Position numbers and translations under genes: made by a program
The notes under the pieces: model-generated
Seen by the model: the letters and a program-made list of their open reading frames with translations, nothing else
Database searches by the model: none
Told to the model about the DNA's origin: nothing
In this document: positions 35,089-43,868 of the stretch, one piece after another
Layout: each line of letters opens with the position of its first letter
How positions within the stretch are numbered: the first letter of the stretch is position 1
Assembly: GCA_035192965.1 (NCBI GenBank)
Contig: CP136571.1
Coordinates: 1,756,501-1,820,500 of the forward strand
Source: Fuscovulum sp.
GTDB lineage: Bacteria > Pseudomonadota > Alphaproteobacteria > Rhodobacterales > Rhodobacteraceae
Length of the DNA: 64,000 nt
Direction: 5' to 3'

Positions 35089-36486
35089 ATGAACATGATC
35101 ACCAACCATATGCCGACGGCCGAATTGCAGGCCTTGGACGCGGCGCATCACATGCACCCGTTCACCGATTCCACTGGTCTGGCCAAAAAGGGCGCGCGGG
35201 TCATTACCCGCGGCAAGGGCGTCTGGCTGACCGACAGCGAAGGCAATCAGATCCTTGATGGGATGGCCGGGCTGTGGTGCGTGAACATCGGATATGGCCG
35301 CAAGGAATTGGCTGATGTCGCCGCGCGGCAGATGGAAGAACTGGCCTATTACAACACCTTCTTTCAAACCACCCATGTGCCCGCCATCGCGCTGGCGGCC
35401 AAGATCGCCGAACTGGCACCGGGCGATTTGAACCACGTGTTTTTTGCAGGCTCCGGGTCCGAGGCGAATGACACCAATATCCGCCTTGTTCGGCGCTATT
35501 GGCAGGTCAAGGGCCAGCCCGACAAGCGCGTGATCATCGCGCGCAAGAACGGCTATCACGGCTCGACCATGGGCGGAGGCAGCCTTGGCGGGATGGCCCC
35601 GATCCATGCCCATGGCGGCATGATCGACGGGATCGTCCATATCGACCAGCCCTATTGGTGGGGCGAGGGCGAGGATATGTCCGAGGCCGACTTCGGCATC
35701 GCCCGCGCGCGTCAGCTTGAGGACAAGATCCTTGAACTCGGCGTGGAAAACGTCGCGGCTTTCATCGGTGAACCGGTGCAGGGTGCAGGCGGCGTGATCA
35801 TCCCGCCCGCCACCTATTGGCCCGAGATTCAGCGCATCTGCGACAAGTACGGCATCCTGCTGATCGCGGATGAGGTGATCACCGGCTTTGGCCGCACCGG
35901 CAACTGGTTCGGATCGCAGACCTTCGGCATCAAGCCGCACATCATGACCATCGCAAAGGGCCTGTCCTCGGGCTATCAGCCCATCGGCGGATCCATCGTT
36001 TGTGATGATGTGGCGGCGGTGGTGGCCGAAGGGGGCGAATTCTTCCACGGCTATACCTATTCCGGGCACCCGGTTGCGGCGGCTGTCGCGCTGGAAAACC
36101 TGCGCATCATTCAGGAAGAAGGCATTGTCGAGCATGTGCGCGATGTGGCCCATCCCTACCTGGCCGAGCGCTGGGCCGCGCTGGCCGATCACCCGCTCGT
36201 GGGTGAGGCAAAGCTGGTGGGCCTGATGGGCTCTATCGCGCTGACGCCGGACAAGGCCAAGCGGGCGAAGTTCGCCTCTGAAGCGGGCACTGTCGGCCTG
36301 CGCACGCGCGAGCGGTGCTTTGCCAACAACCTGATCATGCGCCATGTGGGTGACCGGATGATCATCGCGCCGCCGCTGGTTATCACGCCGGCCGAGATCG
36401 ACACGCTGATCGCGCGGGCGACCAAATCGCTGGACGAAAGCTATGCGGGTCTGAAGGCCGACGGTCTGTTGGTCGCCAAGGCCTGA
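35089..36486 (+). CDS. Class III aminotransferase (putrescine/omega-amino acid type)
   Basis: 465 residues. MHPFTDSTGLAKKGARVITR and LDGMAGLWCVNIGYGRKELA open the fold; FFAGSGSEANDTNIRLVRRY binds the PLP phosphate; PVQGAGGVIIPP; LLIADEVITGFGRTGNWFGS carries the PLP Asp; TIAKGLSSGYQPIGG carries the Schiff-base Lys. It resembles putrescine-pyruvate (SpuC) and beta-alanine-pyruvate aminotransferases. It may depend on the GntR regulator upstream. A strong terminator follows. Confidence 0.88.
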   Translation: MNMITNHMPTAELQALDAAHHMHPFTDSTGLAKKGARVITRGKGVWLTDSEGNQILDGMAGLWCVNIGYGRKELADVAARQMEELAYYNTFFQTTHVPAIALAAKIAELAPGDLNHVFFAGSGSEANDTNIRLVRRYWQVKGQPDKRVIIARKNGYHGSTMGGGSLGGMAPIHAHGGMIDGIVHIDQPYWWGEGEDMSEADFGIARARQLEDKILELGVENVAAFIGEPVQGAGGVIIPPATYWPEIQRICDKYGILLIADEVITGFGRTGNWFGSQTFGIKPHIMTIAKGLSSGYQPIGGSIVCDDVAAVVAEGGEFFHGYTYSGHPVAAAVALENLRIIQEEGIVEHVRDVAHPYLAERWAALADHPLVGEAKLVGLMGSIALTPDKAKRAKFASEAGTVGLRTRERCFANNLIMRHVGDRMIIAPPLVITPAEIDTLIARATKSLDESYAGLKADGLLVAKA

Positions 36487-36550
36487 GGGCACCTGCGCCG
36501 TAAGATGCGGCGCGGGCGTATCTAACTTTCGTTGAAAGCCACCCGGATCA

Positions 36551-36582
36551 ACCTGCCGCAGATGGAGCGGCAGGTTTTTTTT
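36551..36582 (+). terminator. Rho-independent terminator of the aminotransferase gene
   Basis: CCTGCCGC and GCGGCAGG form an 8-bp stem around a 7-base loop, followed by eight T. It is one of the clearest intrinsic terminators in the window and separates the aminotransferase from the secreted-protein genes. Confidence 0.9.
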
Positions 36583-36654
36583 GTATTGCTGAATGCATAT
36601 CGGACGTGTCCACCGTCCGAGTTGCAAGTCACGGTACCTCTTGAGGGACAACGA

Positions 36655-37101
36655 ATGCCTTTCGACCAGAACTTCGCTGGTGCCGTCGCGCTGGCAAGCC
36701 TGATCTGTGCGAGTTCAGCTTGGGCTGATACCAATCATGCAAGCGATGCTGGCACGGAACAGGACGTCATCGAAGTCGTCATTGATTTGATCGAAGTCGA
36801 GGACGAGACCGGCGCCACCGTGGATGTTGAACTGATCACGATGGCGGGTTGCGCGTACCAAGCAGGCAATCAAGCCGGGGTGATCGCTGGAGACATGGCC
36901 GAAGGGGTATGCACAGGATCGACCGACGAGGTGGTGAGCTTTACCATCGAAATGATCGGCGAAGACGTGGCCATCATCGAAGCCGACGCTGGGCTGGCGT
37001 CGGGAAGCACGGACGTGTTTTCGACCGATGGCGACGGGGATGCAGAGACGCCCGCATGTGATGCGGCGAACGTCAAGAAAAACGAACTGCTCTGCAACTG
37101 A
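36655..37101 (+). CDS. Secreted acidic protein of unknown function
   Basis: 148 residues from ATG 36655 behind TTGAGGGA. A signal peptide (MPFDQNFAGAVALASLICAS..AWA) is followed by a very acidic mature chain (DVIEVVIDLIEVEDETG, TIEMIGEDVAIIEADAG, STDGDGDAE) with four cysteines, the last two in PACDAANVKKNELLCN. No family is recognised. The region is lower in GC than its neighbours. The next two genes on the strand also encode membrane-linked products, so the three may form a unit, although a hairpin lies after this gene. Confidence 0.65.
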   Translation: MPFDQNFAGAVALASLICASSAWADTNHASDAGTEQDVIEVVIDLIEVEDETGATVDVELITMAGCAYQAGNQAGVIAGDMAEGVCTGSTDEVVSFTIEMIGEDVAIIEADAGLASGSTDVFSTDGDGDAETPACDAANVKKNELLCN

Positions 37102-37109
37102 TGCCACTG

Positions 37110-37136
37110 GACCCCGGCACCACCCATGCCGGGGTC
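37110..37136 (+). terminator. Hairpin after the acidic secreted protein gene
   Basis: GACCCCGGCA and TGCCGGGGTC form a 10-bp perfect stem with a 7-base loop, followed by a short ATATTT run. It is likely a terminator or processing stem between 37101 and the next gene. Confidence 0.65.
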
Positions 37137-37216
37137 ATATTTGCTCGGTGGAAATGGACTTTGCCGTCCTGTACAGGCAGGTTCTTGGGGTGTTGTTGAG
37201 TTAAGCGGCTGCGAGT

Positions 37217-37678
37217 ATGCGAATGAAGAAGACGGGAATGGCGATCCTGCTGGCCATGGCAGGGTTTGCAGGCGAAGCGGCGGCGCAGTCGGATCCGCCG
37301 CAGCAGATGGTTACCGACAAGATCGTTATCGTCCTGCAACAGAAAGGCTACCGCGATATATTGGTAACCCGAACCTGGCTTGGGCGGTTGCGGGTGGTCG
37401 GCTGGATTGACGGGCGTGCGCGTGAAATCATCGTCCATCCCACCTCGGGCGAGGTGTTGCGCGATTTTCTTGACCCGATCGAAGTCGAAGTCGAAGTTGA
37501 AGCCGGGGGCGGTAACGATTCTGACGGTGTTGGTGCCGCGCGTCGCGTGACCGACTTTGCCGAAATCATTGTTGATCTGGAAGAAGGGGAGGATGGGGTG
37601 ATCTCTGCCGAGATCACCATGGGCTCCGGCTTGTCCGCCGAGCAGGTTGACGGCTATGCGACGGGCTTTGAACCGTGA
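37217..37678 (+). CDS. Secreted PepSY-like protein
   Basis: 153 residues with a signal peptide (MKKTGMAILLAMAGFAGEAAAQ). Residues ~28-82 look like a PepSY domain (MVTDKIVIVLQQKGYRDILV, RVVGWIDGRAREIIVHPTSG, EVLRDF). An acidic repeat (EVEVEVEAGGG) and a further acidic tail follow. PepSY domains often inhibit or sense proteases. Its TGA overlaps the GTG start of the LuxR-type gene (GTGA), so the two are translationally coupled, which suggests that this protein modulates the regulator. Confidence 0.68.
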   Translation: MRMKKTGMAILLAMAGFAGEAAAQSDPPQQMVTDKIVIVLQQKGYRDILVTRTWLGRLRVVGWIDGRAREIIVHPTSGEVLRDFLDPIEVEVEVEAGGGNDSDGVGAARRVTDFAEIIVDLEEGEDGVISAEITMGSGLSAEQVDGYATGFEP

Positions 37679-38295
37679 ACCGCAGATTTTTGTCGGGCTC
37701 TCCGATCGCCCTGTTTGTGATAGTGTGCTGCCAGTTGGTCTGCTCGGCCTTCTTTACCTATGACATGCTCACTTCGGTCTTTCTTATCCCGACGCAGCCG
37801 ATCAGTTGGGAAACGCGCGAAACGCTGGAGGTCGGGGCGGTTCTCGGGCTGATCGCAGGCGTGGTGCTGGGCACGGTGATGCTGATGCGCGTGCTGATAG
37901 AACGCAACAACGCAGAACTGGACTGTCTGGCAGCAGAACGCGCGCTGTCGGATGCCCAAACGCGCCTGCGCCGGGCGGCGGGTGCATTTCAGGACCTGAT
38001 GGAAGAGCGGTTCTCGGAATGGGGACTGACGGCGGCCGAACGAGACGTGGCGCTTTTTGCGATGAAGGGGTTCTCTCTGGCCCAGATCGCCGCGCTGCGC
38101 GAGACGACCGAAGGAACGGTCAAGACCCAGACGAATTCCATCTATCGCAAGGCGGGGGTGAATGGTCGGCCGCAGTTTCTGTCGCTTTTCATCGAAGACC
38201 TGCTGGCGGTCGGCCCCGCCGCCGAAATCACGCAAACAAACGGGCCGGCGAACGCGCCGATCCATAGGCCCGCAGAAAGCTTTGCACTGCGCTGA
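37675..38295 (+). CDS. Membrane-anchored LuxR-type transcriptional regulator
   Basis: 206 residues from GTG 37675. Two membrane helices lie in the N-terminal third (about 12-34 FVIVCCQLVCSAFF and 54-76 GLIAGVVLGTVMLM), then a short coiled segment (AELDCLAAERALSDAQTRLR). A C-terminal LuxR/GerE HTH follows: LTAAERDVALFAMKGFSLAQ, IAALRETTEGTVKTQTNSIY, RKAGV. The direct link of a membrane hairpin to a LuxR HTH suggests a one-component membrane sensor. It is coupled to the PepSY-like gene. Confidence 0.8.
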   Translation: MNRRFLSGSPIALFVIVCCQLVCSAFFTYDMLTSVFLIPTQPISWETRETLEVGAVLGLIAGVVLGTVMLMRVLIERNNAELDCLAAERALSDAQTRLRRAAGAFQDLMEERFSEWGLTAAERDVALFAMKGFSLAQIAALRETTEGTVKTQTNSIYRKAGVNGRPQFLSLFIEDLLAVGPAAEITQTNGPANAPIHRPAESFALR

Positions 38296-38418
38296 CAGGT
38301 TTCCTGTGGTTGGTGTCGCACAGCTGTGTTGCCGCGCGGACGCCGCATAGTCGATACGGACCTGAACGCCGACGCTCTGCCCGTCACCACGGGCGAAGGA
38401 TCGGTCTTTCACAAAAGA

Positions 38419-38452
38419 AAAGGGCGGCGGTCGCGCAGACCGCCGCCCTTTT
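38419..38452. terminator. Bidirectional terminator between luxR-type and permease genes
   Basis: GGGCGGCGGTC and GACCGCCGCCC form an 11-bp perfect stem flanked by AAAA on the left and TTTT on the right, so it can end the plus-strand LuxR-type transcript and the minus-strand permease transcript. Confidence 0.88.
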
Positions 38453-38463
38453 GCGTTTTTTTC

Positions 38464-39951
38464 TCAGTGATCGGCGGCTGCGGCTGCGGCCTTGATATCG
38501 GCCTCGTTCAACGTCGCCCCGTTGAAGAAGGCGTTCAGCGCAACTGCGGCGACCGACGCCAGCAGGATGCCGCTTTCGATCAACGGATGGATGTCATGGG
38601 GCATCCACATCTTGAAGTTGGGGGCCAGCAGCGGGATCATCCCGAAGCCGAGGCTGACCGCTACAATGAACAGGTTGTTGCGGTTCTTTGCGAAATCCAC
38701 CCCTGCCAGAATGCGGATGCCAGTGGCGGCGACCATCCCGAACATCACGATCCCCGCTCCGCCCAGCACCATCGTGGGCAGCGATTCGATCAGCGCGCCC
38801 ATCTTTGGTACAAGACCCAGCAGGATCAGGATGATCCCGCCCGCCACGCAGACAAAGCGCGACCGAACCCCCGTCACCCCCACCAGACCCACATTCTGCG
38901 AGAAGGACGTGTAGGGAAAGGTGTTGAAGATGCCCCCGATCAGCGTGCCAAGCCCATCGGTCCGCAGACCTGCCGACAGCATCGGCTGATCCACCTTTCG
39001 CCCCGTCATGTCACCAAGCGCAAGGAACATGCCGGTGGATTCGATCATCACCACGATCATCACCAAGGTCATGGTCACGATCATCACCGGATCAAAGGTC
39101 GGCATTCCGAAATGGAAGGGCGTGATCAACCCGAACCACGCCGCCTCGCCCACCTTGGTGAATGTCATCGCACCCGTGGCAATGGCGATCAGCGCCCCGA
39201 TCACGATTCCCAGCAGGACCGAGATATTGGCGATGAACCCACGGGCAAAGCGCGCGATCAGCAGGATCGAGACAAGCACGATGGCCGAAATCAGGATATT
39301 GCCCAAAGGCGCGTAGGCCGGGTTGTTCATCTTGGCCGCCAGCGCCAGTCCGGCAGGCATCTCCGGCACGCCGGTTACGCTGCCTGCGGTGATCCCTTCG
39401 GTGACCGAGGTCAGCCATGCCGCATGGGCGGGGTCCACGATCTGCGGCGCGGTGGGGCCGACCGGGTTGCCGAAAATCCAGTTGATCCCGATCCGCATCA
39501 GGCTGACCCCGATCACAAGGATGATCGTCCCGGTCACCACAGGGGGGAAGAATCGCAGCATCCGGCTGATGAAGGGCGCAATCAGCATCGAGATCACCCC
39601 CGCCGCCATGATCGCACCAAAGATAGCGCGTGCACCGTCGCCTCCGCCTTGGGTGTTGGCCATGGCCACCATCGGGCCGACGGCGGCAAAGGTCACGCCC
39701 ATCATCACCGGCAGGCGGATGCCGAACCATTGCGTCGCCCCCAGCGACTGGATCAGCGTGACGATGCCGCAGACGAACAGATCGGCCGAAATCAGGAAGG
39801 CCACATCGGCCGGTTCCAATTTCAGCGCGCGCCCGATGATAAGCGGCACGGCCACCGCGCCGGCATACATCACCAGCACATGTTGAAGGCCAAGGGTAAA
39901 CAGCTTGGGTGTTGGCAGAATTTCATCCACCGGATGGACCGCTTGGGTCAT
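38464..39951 (-). CDS. NCS2 nucleobase:cation symporter (xanthine/uric acid permease)
   Basis: 495 residues from ATG 39951 (MTQAVHPVDEILPTPKLFTL). About 12-14 membrane helices. QHVLVMYAGAVAVPLIIGRA opens TM1; GVTFAAVGPMVA; IESTGMFLALGDMTGRKVDQ in TM8 carries the substrate-site Glu; NTFPYTSFSQNVGLVGVTGV is the TM10 NCS2 signature (QNxGxxxxT). These fit the xanthine/urate clade (PbuX/UacT). The frame stays open far upstream on the minus strand, but that part runs antisense to cysK and is not coding. Confidence 0.9.
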   Translation of the reverse strand: MTQAVHPVDEILPTPKLFTLGLQHVLVMYAGAVAVPLIIGRALKLEPADVAFLISADLFVCGIVTLIQSLGATQWFGIRLPVMMGVTFAAVGPMVAMANTQGGGDGARAIFGAIMAAGVISMLIAPFISRMLRFFPPVVTGTIILVIGVSLMRIGINWIFGNPVGPTAPQIVDPAHAAWLTSVTEGITAGSVTGVPEMPAGLALAAKMNNPAYAPLGNILISAIVLVSILLIARFARGFIANISVLLGIVIGALIAIATGAMTFTKVGEAAWFGLITPFHFGMPTFDPVMIVTMTLVMIVVMIESTGMFLALGDMTGRKVDQPMLSAGLRTDGLGTLIGGIFNTFPYTSFSQNVGLVGVTGVRSRFVCVAGGIILILLGLVPKMGALIESLPTMVLGGAGIVMFGMVAATGIRILAGVDFAKNRNNLFIVAVSLGFGMIPLLAPNFKMWMPHDIHPLIESGILLASVAAVALNAFFNGATLNEADIKAAAAAADH

Positions 39952-40260
39952 GAGTTTCGTTCCTTTCCCTGAGGGGTGTTGTTCTTCGCGCCGTCTCTGC
40001 AGCCCCCCTCGGGCTTGCAGTCCGGTTAGGGCCCCGGTCTTGGTGCCGGGGTTTGGGTGGCCCGCCGCAACGCTTTCAACGCGCCGAGTCAGGCCGGTCG
40101 GTGGGGGCGGAGGATAGGCCCTTCTGAAAACATCCGGCCTATCGGAATATTTGAAACTGTTTGTGCAGGGGCCAGAGGGTGAAACCGCCTGTTTGCCCTG
40201 CATGACTTGAGATTTCCGCCGCCCGCGCCTACACGTTGGGCAAAGAGCGAAGGACAGCCC
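39952..40260. other. Divergent intergenic region between the purine permease and cysK
   Basis: This 309-base region holds both promoters. On the permease side (minus strand) the leader contains a stem CCCCGG..CCGGGG around 40027-40046 and other G/C-rich pairings, which could be a regulatory RNA. On the cysK side, near 40144-40160, there is an AT-richer patch (ATATTTGAAACTG) suited to a promoter. No coding frame is supported here. Confidence 0.4.
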
Positions 40261-41295
40261 ATGCAGATTTACAGCGATCTGGCCGAGACGATCGGCAATA
40301 CCCCCCTGATCAAGCTGAAACATGCCAGCGAGATGACGGGCTGCACCATTCTGGGGAAGTGCGAATTCCTCAATCCCGGCCAATCGGTCAAGGACCGGGC
40401 CGCGCTGTACATCATCCGCGACGCAGTGGCGCGCGGGGCGCTGAAACCGGGCGGCACGATTGTCGAAGGCACGGCAGGCAATACCGGTATCGGGCTGGCG
40501 CTGGTGGGCGCGTCGATGGGGTTCCGCACGGTGATCGTCATTCCGGAAACCCAAAGCCAGGAAAAGAAGGATATGCTCCGCCTCGCCGGGGCGGAACTGG
40601 TGCAGGTGCCTGCCGCTCCCTACAAGAACCCCAACAACTACGTCCGCTATTCCGGCCGTCTGGCCGAAGCGCTGGCGCGGACCGAACCCAACGGCGCGGT
40701 CTGGGCCAACCAGTTTGACAACGTGGCCAACCGTCAGGCCCATATCGAAACCACCGCCCCCGAAATCTGGGAACAGACCGGTGGCAAGGTGGACGGCTTC
40801 ATCTGCGCGGTCGGGTCGGGTGGCACGCTGGCGGGCGTGGGGCTGGCACTGCAACCCAAGGGCGTTAAGATCGGTCTGGCCGATCCCGAAGGCGCGGCGC
40901 TGCATTCCTTCTACACGACCGGCGTGCTGGAAAGCCCCGGTACCTCGATCACCGAAGGCATCGGTCAGGGGCGCATCACGGCCAACCTCGAAGGATTTAC
41001 CCCCGATTACAGCTATCGCATCCCGGATGCCGAGGCGCTGCCGCTTGTCTTTGACATGCTTCAGGATGAAGGCATCTGCCTTGGCGGATCGTCGGGCATC
41101 AACATCGCGGGCGCGATCCGCATGGCCAAGGATATGGGGCCAGGCCACACGATCGTGACGATCCTGTGCGATTACGGCAACCGCTACCAGTCCAAGCTCT
41201 ATAACCCTGCCTTCCTCAAGGAAAAGGGGCTGCCCGTCCCGGCCTGGCTGGACCGCGCGCCGCGCGCCATCCCGACGGTGTTCGAGGACGCATGA
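40261..41295 (+). CDS. cysK: Cysteine synthase A
   Basis: 344 residues from ATG 40261. O-acetylserine sulfhydrylase, PLP-dependent: IGNTPLIKLKHASEMTGC, NPGQSVKDRAALYII with the PLP Lys, EGTAGNTGIGLALVGASMGF, and GGSSGINIAGAIRMAKDMG. The length is somewhat above the ~310 typical of CysK because of a C-terminal extension common in Alphaproteobacteria. Its stop overlaps the next ATG by four bases. In Rhodobacter sphaeroides trgAB and cysK are neighbours; here they are about 8.5 kb apart. Confidence 0.93.
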   Translation: MQIYSDLAETIGNTPLIKLKHASEMTGCTILGKCEFLNPGQSVKDRAALYIIRDAVARGALKPGGTIVEGTAGNTGIGLALVGASMGFRTVIVIPETQSQEKKDMLRLAGAELVQVPAAPYKNPNNYVRYSGRLAEALARTEPNGAVWANQFDNVANRQAHIETTAPEIWEQTGGKVDGFICAVGSGGTLAGVGLALQPKGVKIGLADPEGAALHSFYTTGVLESPGTSITEGIGQGRITANLEGFTPDYSYRIPDAEALPLVFDMLQDEGICLGGSSGINIAGAIRMAKDMGPGHTIVTILCDYGNRYQSKLYNPAFLKEKGLPVPAWLDRAPRAIPTVFEDA

Positions 41296-43868
41296 CCAAG
41301 GCGGCACAAGCTGTTCTGGCCCGATTGAAACACGTCGCCTGTGCTGCGCTTTTGGCGGCGATTGTGGCGCTGCCAGCGGCCCACGCCCAGACTACGACCA
41401 CACCCGCGCCAGAAGCCCCGGCAGAGCAGACTGCGCCAAGCGGGCAGGGCGGATCGGCCGTAGGGACAGTCGTCACGACCACCACCACACCCGCCGCCAC
41501 CCCAGCACAAAGCGGCAACACGGTTGTCGTCTCCAAAGGATCAGGCCGCAGCAACGCGCTTGATTACGCGGAATGGGAACGCGCTGCCGACCGGGCCGAA
41601 GATGTGCTGGCCAATCCTGATGCCGACAGCCGTGTGCTCGACGCGCTGCGCGCCCAGATCGTCGATTGGCGGGCGGCATTCCTCGTGGCGCAGAACACCA
41701 ATTCCACGCGCATCACCACCTTGCGCGACCAGATCGCCGCGCTTGGCCCCACCCCCGCCGAGGGTGAGACAGAGGCGGCCGAAATCGCCCAACGCCGCCA
41801 GCAGCTTTCTGATCAGCTTGTCCGTCTGCAAGCCCCCGGCATCGCCGCCGAAGAAGCCTATCGCCGCGCCGACGGGTTGATCGGCGAAGTGGACCGCGTC
41901 CTGCGCGAACGGCAGGCCAGCCAGTTGCTGCAACTCTGGCCCTCGCCCATCAACCCTGCGAATTGGCCCGAAGCCATCGCCGTGCTTGGCGATGTGACCG
42001 TGGCACTTTGGACGGAAACCACGTCACGCTGGGCGCGCAGTTCTGGCCGACAGGCCCTGTTCGACAACCTGCCGCTGATCCTGCTTTTGGCCGTGGTGGG
42101 CCTTGCCCTGATGTCGATGACACGGCGCATCCTTGAGCCGGTTCAGCAACGATTGCCGAAACCCAAAACCGCGCGCGGGCGACGTGTCGTATCGCTGATG
42201 ATCTCGCTCTTGCAGATCATCCTGCCGACACTGGGCGCGCTGGCGCTGGCAGAAGCGGTTATCCTGACCAATCTGACCGGCCCCGTCGGCACTGCCACCG
42301 TCCTGATCTTTCCGGCGATCATCTTCACGATTTGCGCTGCGAACTGGCTGGGCACGACCATCTTTCCCTTCGAGGATGGCACCGACACCGCAGGTATTCC
42401 CGTTCCGGAGCGCCGCGCCGAAGGCCGCTTTCTGGCCCGCACCATCGGCCTTGTGCTGGGGATCGAGGCGCTGCGTCAGGCTGTGCTGTTGGAGATAACG
42501 GCCAGCGATACCGCCAACGCGGTGCTGGGCTTCCCGCTTCTGGCCACCATGGCGGTGCTGATCTTCCGCATGGGCCAGTTGCTGCGCCGCCATGTGCGCA
42601 GCGCAGGTGCGGGCGATGAATCGCTCAGCTTCGGGCTTCGCGTGCTGGGCCTTCTCGCGCGCGGGGTTATGCTGACAGGGCTTGCCGGCGTGCTGTTGGG
42701 TGCGGTCGGCTATATCGCGGCGGCAACGGCGCTGGTCTTCCCCTCGGTCATCTCGCTGGGGCTGGTTGCGGTGCTTCTGGTCGCGCAACGGCTGGTGGGT
42801 GATCTTTACGGCTTGATCACCCGATCCGATGCCGCCGATCAGGAAGGCCTGATCCCCGTACTGATCGGCTTTGCGATGTCGCTGGCCTCGATCCCGCTCT
42901 TCGCCGTGATCTGGGGCGCGCGCCCGGCTGACATTACCGAATTATGGCAGCGCTTTCTGACCGGCTTTCAGATGGGCAATACCCGCGTATCGCCCACCGA
43001 TTTCCTGTTCTTCGCCATCATCTTCGCTGTCGGCTACATGCTCACGCGCCTGTTTCAGGGGGCGCTGCGCGGATCGGTCCTGCCGCGCACGACGCTGGAT
43101 CAGGGGGGGCAAAACGCTATTGTCTCGGGCGTCGGCTATATCGGCATCTTCCTCGCGGCACTTCTGGCGATCAACTTCGCAGGGATCGACCTGTCAGGTC
43201 TGGCCATCGTCGCCGGTGCCCTTTCGGTGGGTATCGGTTTCGGCCTTCAGAACATCGTGTCGAACTTCGTCTCTGGCATCATCCTGCTGATCGAACGCCC
43301 GGTCAGCGAAGGCGACTGGATCGAGGTCGGCAATGTGCAGGGCACGGTCAAGGCAATCTCGGTCCGCTCCACCCGGATTCAAACCTTTGACCGGTCCGAT
43401 GTGATCGTCCCGAATGCCGATCTGGTGACCCAGCGCGTCACGAACTGGACGCGGTTCAACCTGACCGGGCGGCTGGTGGTGCCGGTCTCGGTCGTGCTGG
43501 GCAGCGATACCCGTAAGGTCGAACGCATCCTGCGCGAAATCGCCGAGGCACAGCCCTTGGCCATCCTGAACCCGCCGCCATCCATCGTCTTCATGGGGTT
43601 CGGCACAGAATGGATGAATTTCGAAATGCGGATCATCCTGCGCGACGTCAACTTCTCGTTGCAGGTGCGCAGTGAAATCAACCACAGGATCGTGCAACGC
43701 TTTGCTGAGGAAGGGATCGACCTGCCCGGCAGCAAAAAGGCCGAAGCCGCGCCTGAACCCCTGGCACCAGAGGCCCCCTTACCAAAGCGACGGGCCCCGT
43801 CGCGGGTGCAAAATCCCGGCGGCACCGCCGAGGCGCGCGATCCGACCGAAAGGCAGCAAGACCCATGA
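41292..43868 (+). CDS. DUF3772/MscS-type mechanosensitive channel protein
   Basis: 858 residues. A signal peptide (AALLAAIVALPAAHA) is followed by a Thr/Ala/Pro-rich linker, a periplasmic coiled DUF3772 domain (about 75-250), around ten membrane helices, and a C-terminal MscS domain. The MscS part shows LAIVAGALSVGIGFGLQNIV, SNFVSGIILLIERPVSEGDW, IEVGNVQGTVKAISVRSTRI and DVIVPNADLVTQRVTNWT. It is a MscK/YbiO-like large channel for osmotic down-shock. ATGA overlaps join it to cysK before and AlaX after. Confidence 0.9.
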   Translation: MTKAAQAVLARLKHVACAALLAAIVALPAAHAQTTTTPAPEAPAEQTAPSGQGGSAVGTVVTTTTTPAATPAQSGNTVVVSKGSGRSNALDYAEWERAADRAEDVLANPDADSRVLDALRAQIVDWRAAFLVAQNTNSTRITTLRDQIAALGPTPAEGETEAAEIAQRRQQLSDQLVRLQAPGIAAEEAYRRADGLIGEVDRVLRERQASQLLQLWPSPINPANWPEAIAVLGDVTVALWTETTSRWARSSGRQALFDNLPLILLLAVVGLALMSMTRRILEPVQQRLPKPKTARGRRVVSLMISLLQIILPTLGALALAEAVILTNLTGPVGTATVLIFPAIIFTICAANWLGTTIFPFEDGTDTAGIPVPERRAEGRFLARTIGLVLGIEALRQAVLLEITASDTANAVLGFPLLATMAVLIFRMGQLLRRHVRSAGAGDESLSFGLRVLGLLARGVMLTGLAGVLLGAVGYIAAATALVFPSVISLGLVAVLLVAQRLVGDLYGLITRSDAADQEGLIPVLIGFAMSLASIPLFAVIWGARPADITELWQRFLTGFQMGNTRVSPTDFLFFAIIFAVGYMLTRLFQGALRGSVLPRTTLDQGGQNAIVSGVGYIGIFLAALLAINFAGIDLSGLAIVAGALSVGIGFGLQNIVSNFVSGIILLIERPVSEGDWIEVGNVQGTVKAISVRSTRIQTFDRSDVIVPNADLVTQRVTNWTRFNLTGRLVVPVSVVLGSDTRKVERILREIAEAQPLAILNPPPSIVFMGFGTEWMNFEMRIILRDVNFSLQVRSEINHRIVQRFAEEGIDLPGSKKAEAAPEPLAPEAPLPKRRAPSRVQNPGGTAEARDPTERQQDP

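Noticed and set aside
39952..41307. Upstream extension of the purine permease frame to 41307 on the minus strand
   Set aside because: The extension lies antisense to cysK and lacks membrane-protein character; the NCS2 family starts near ATG 39951.
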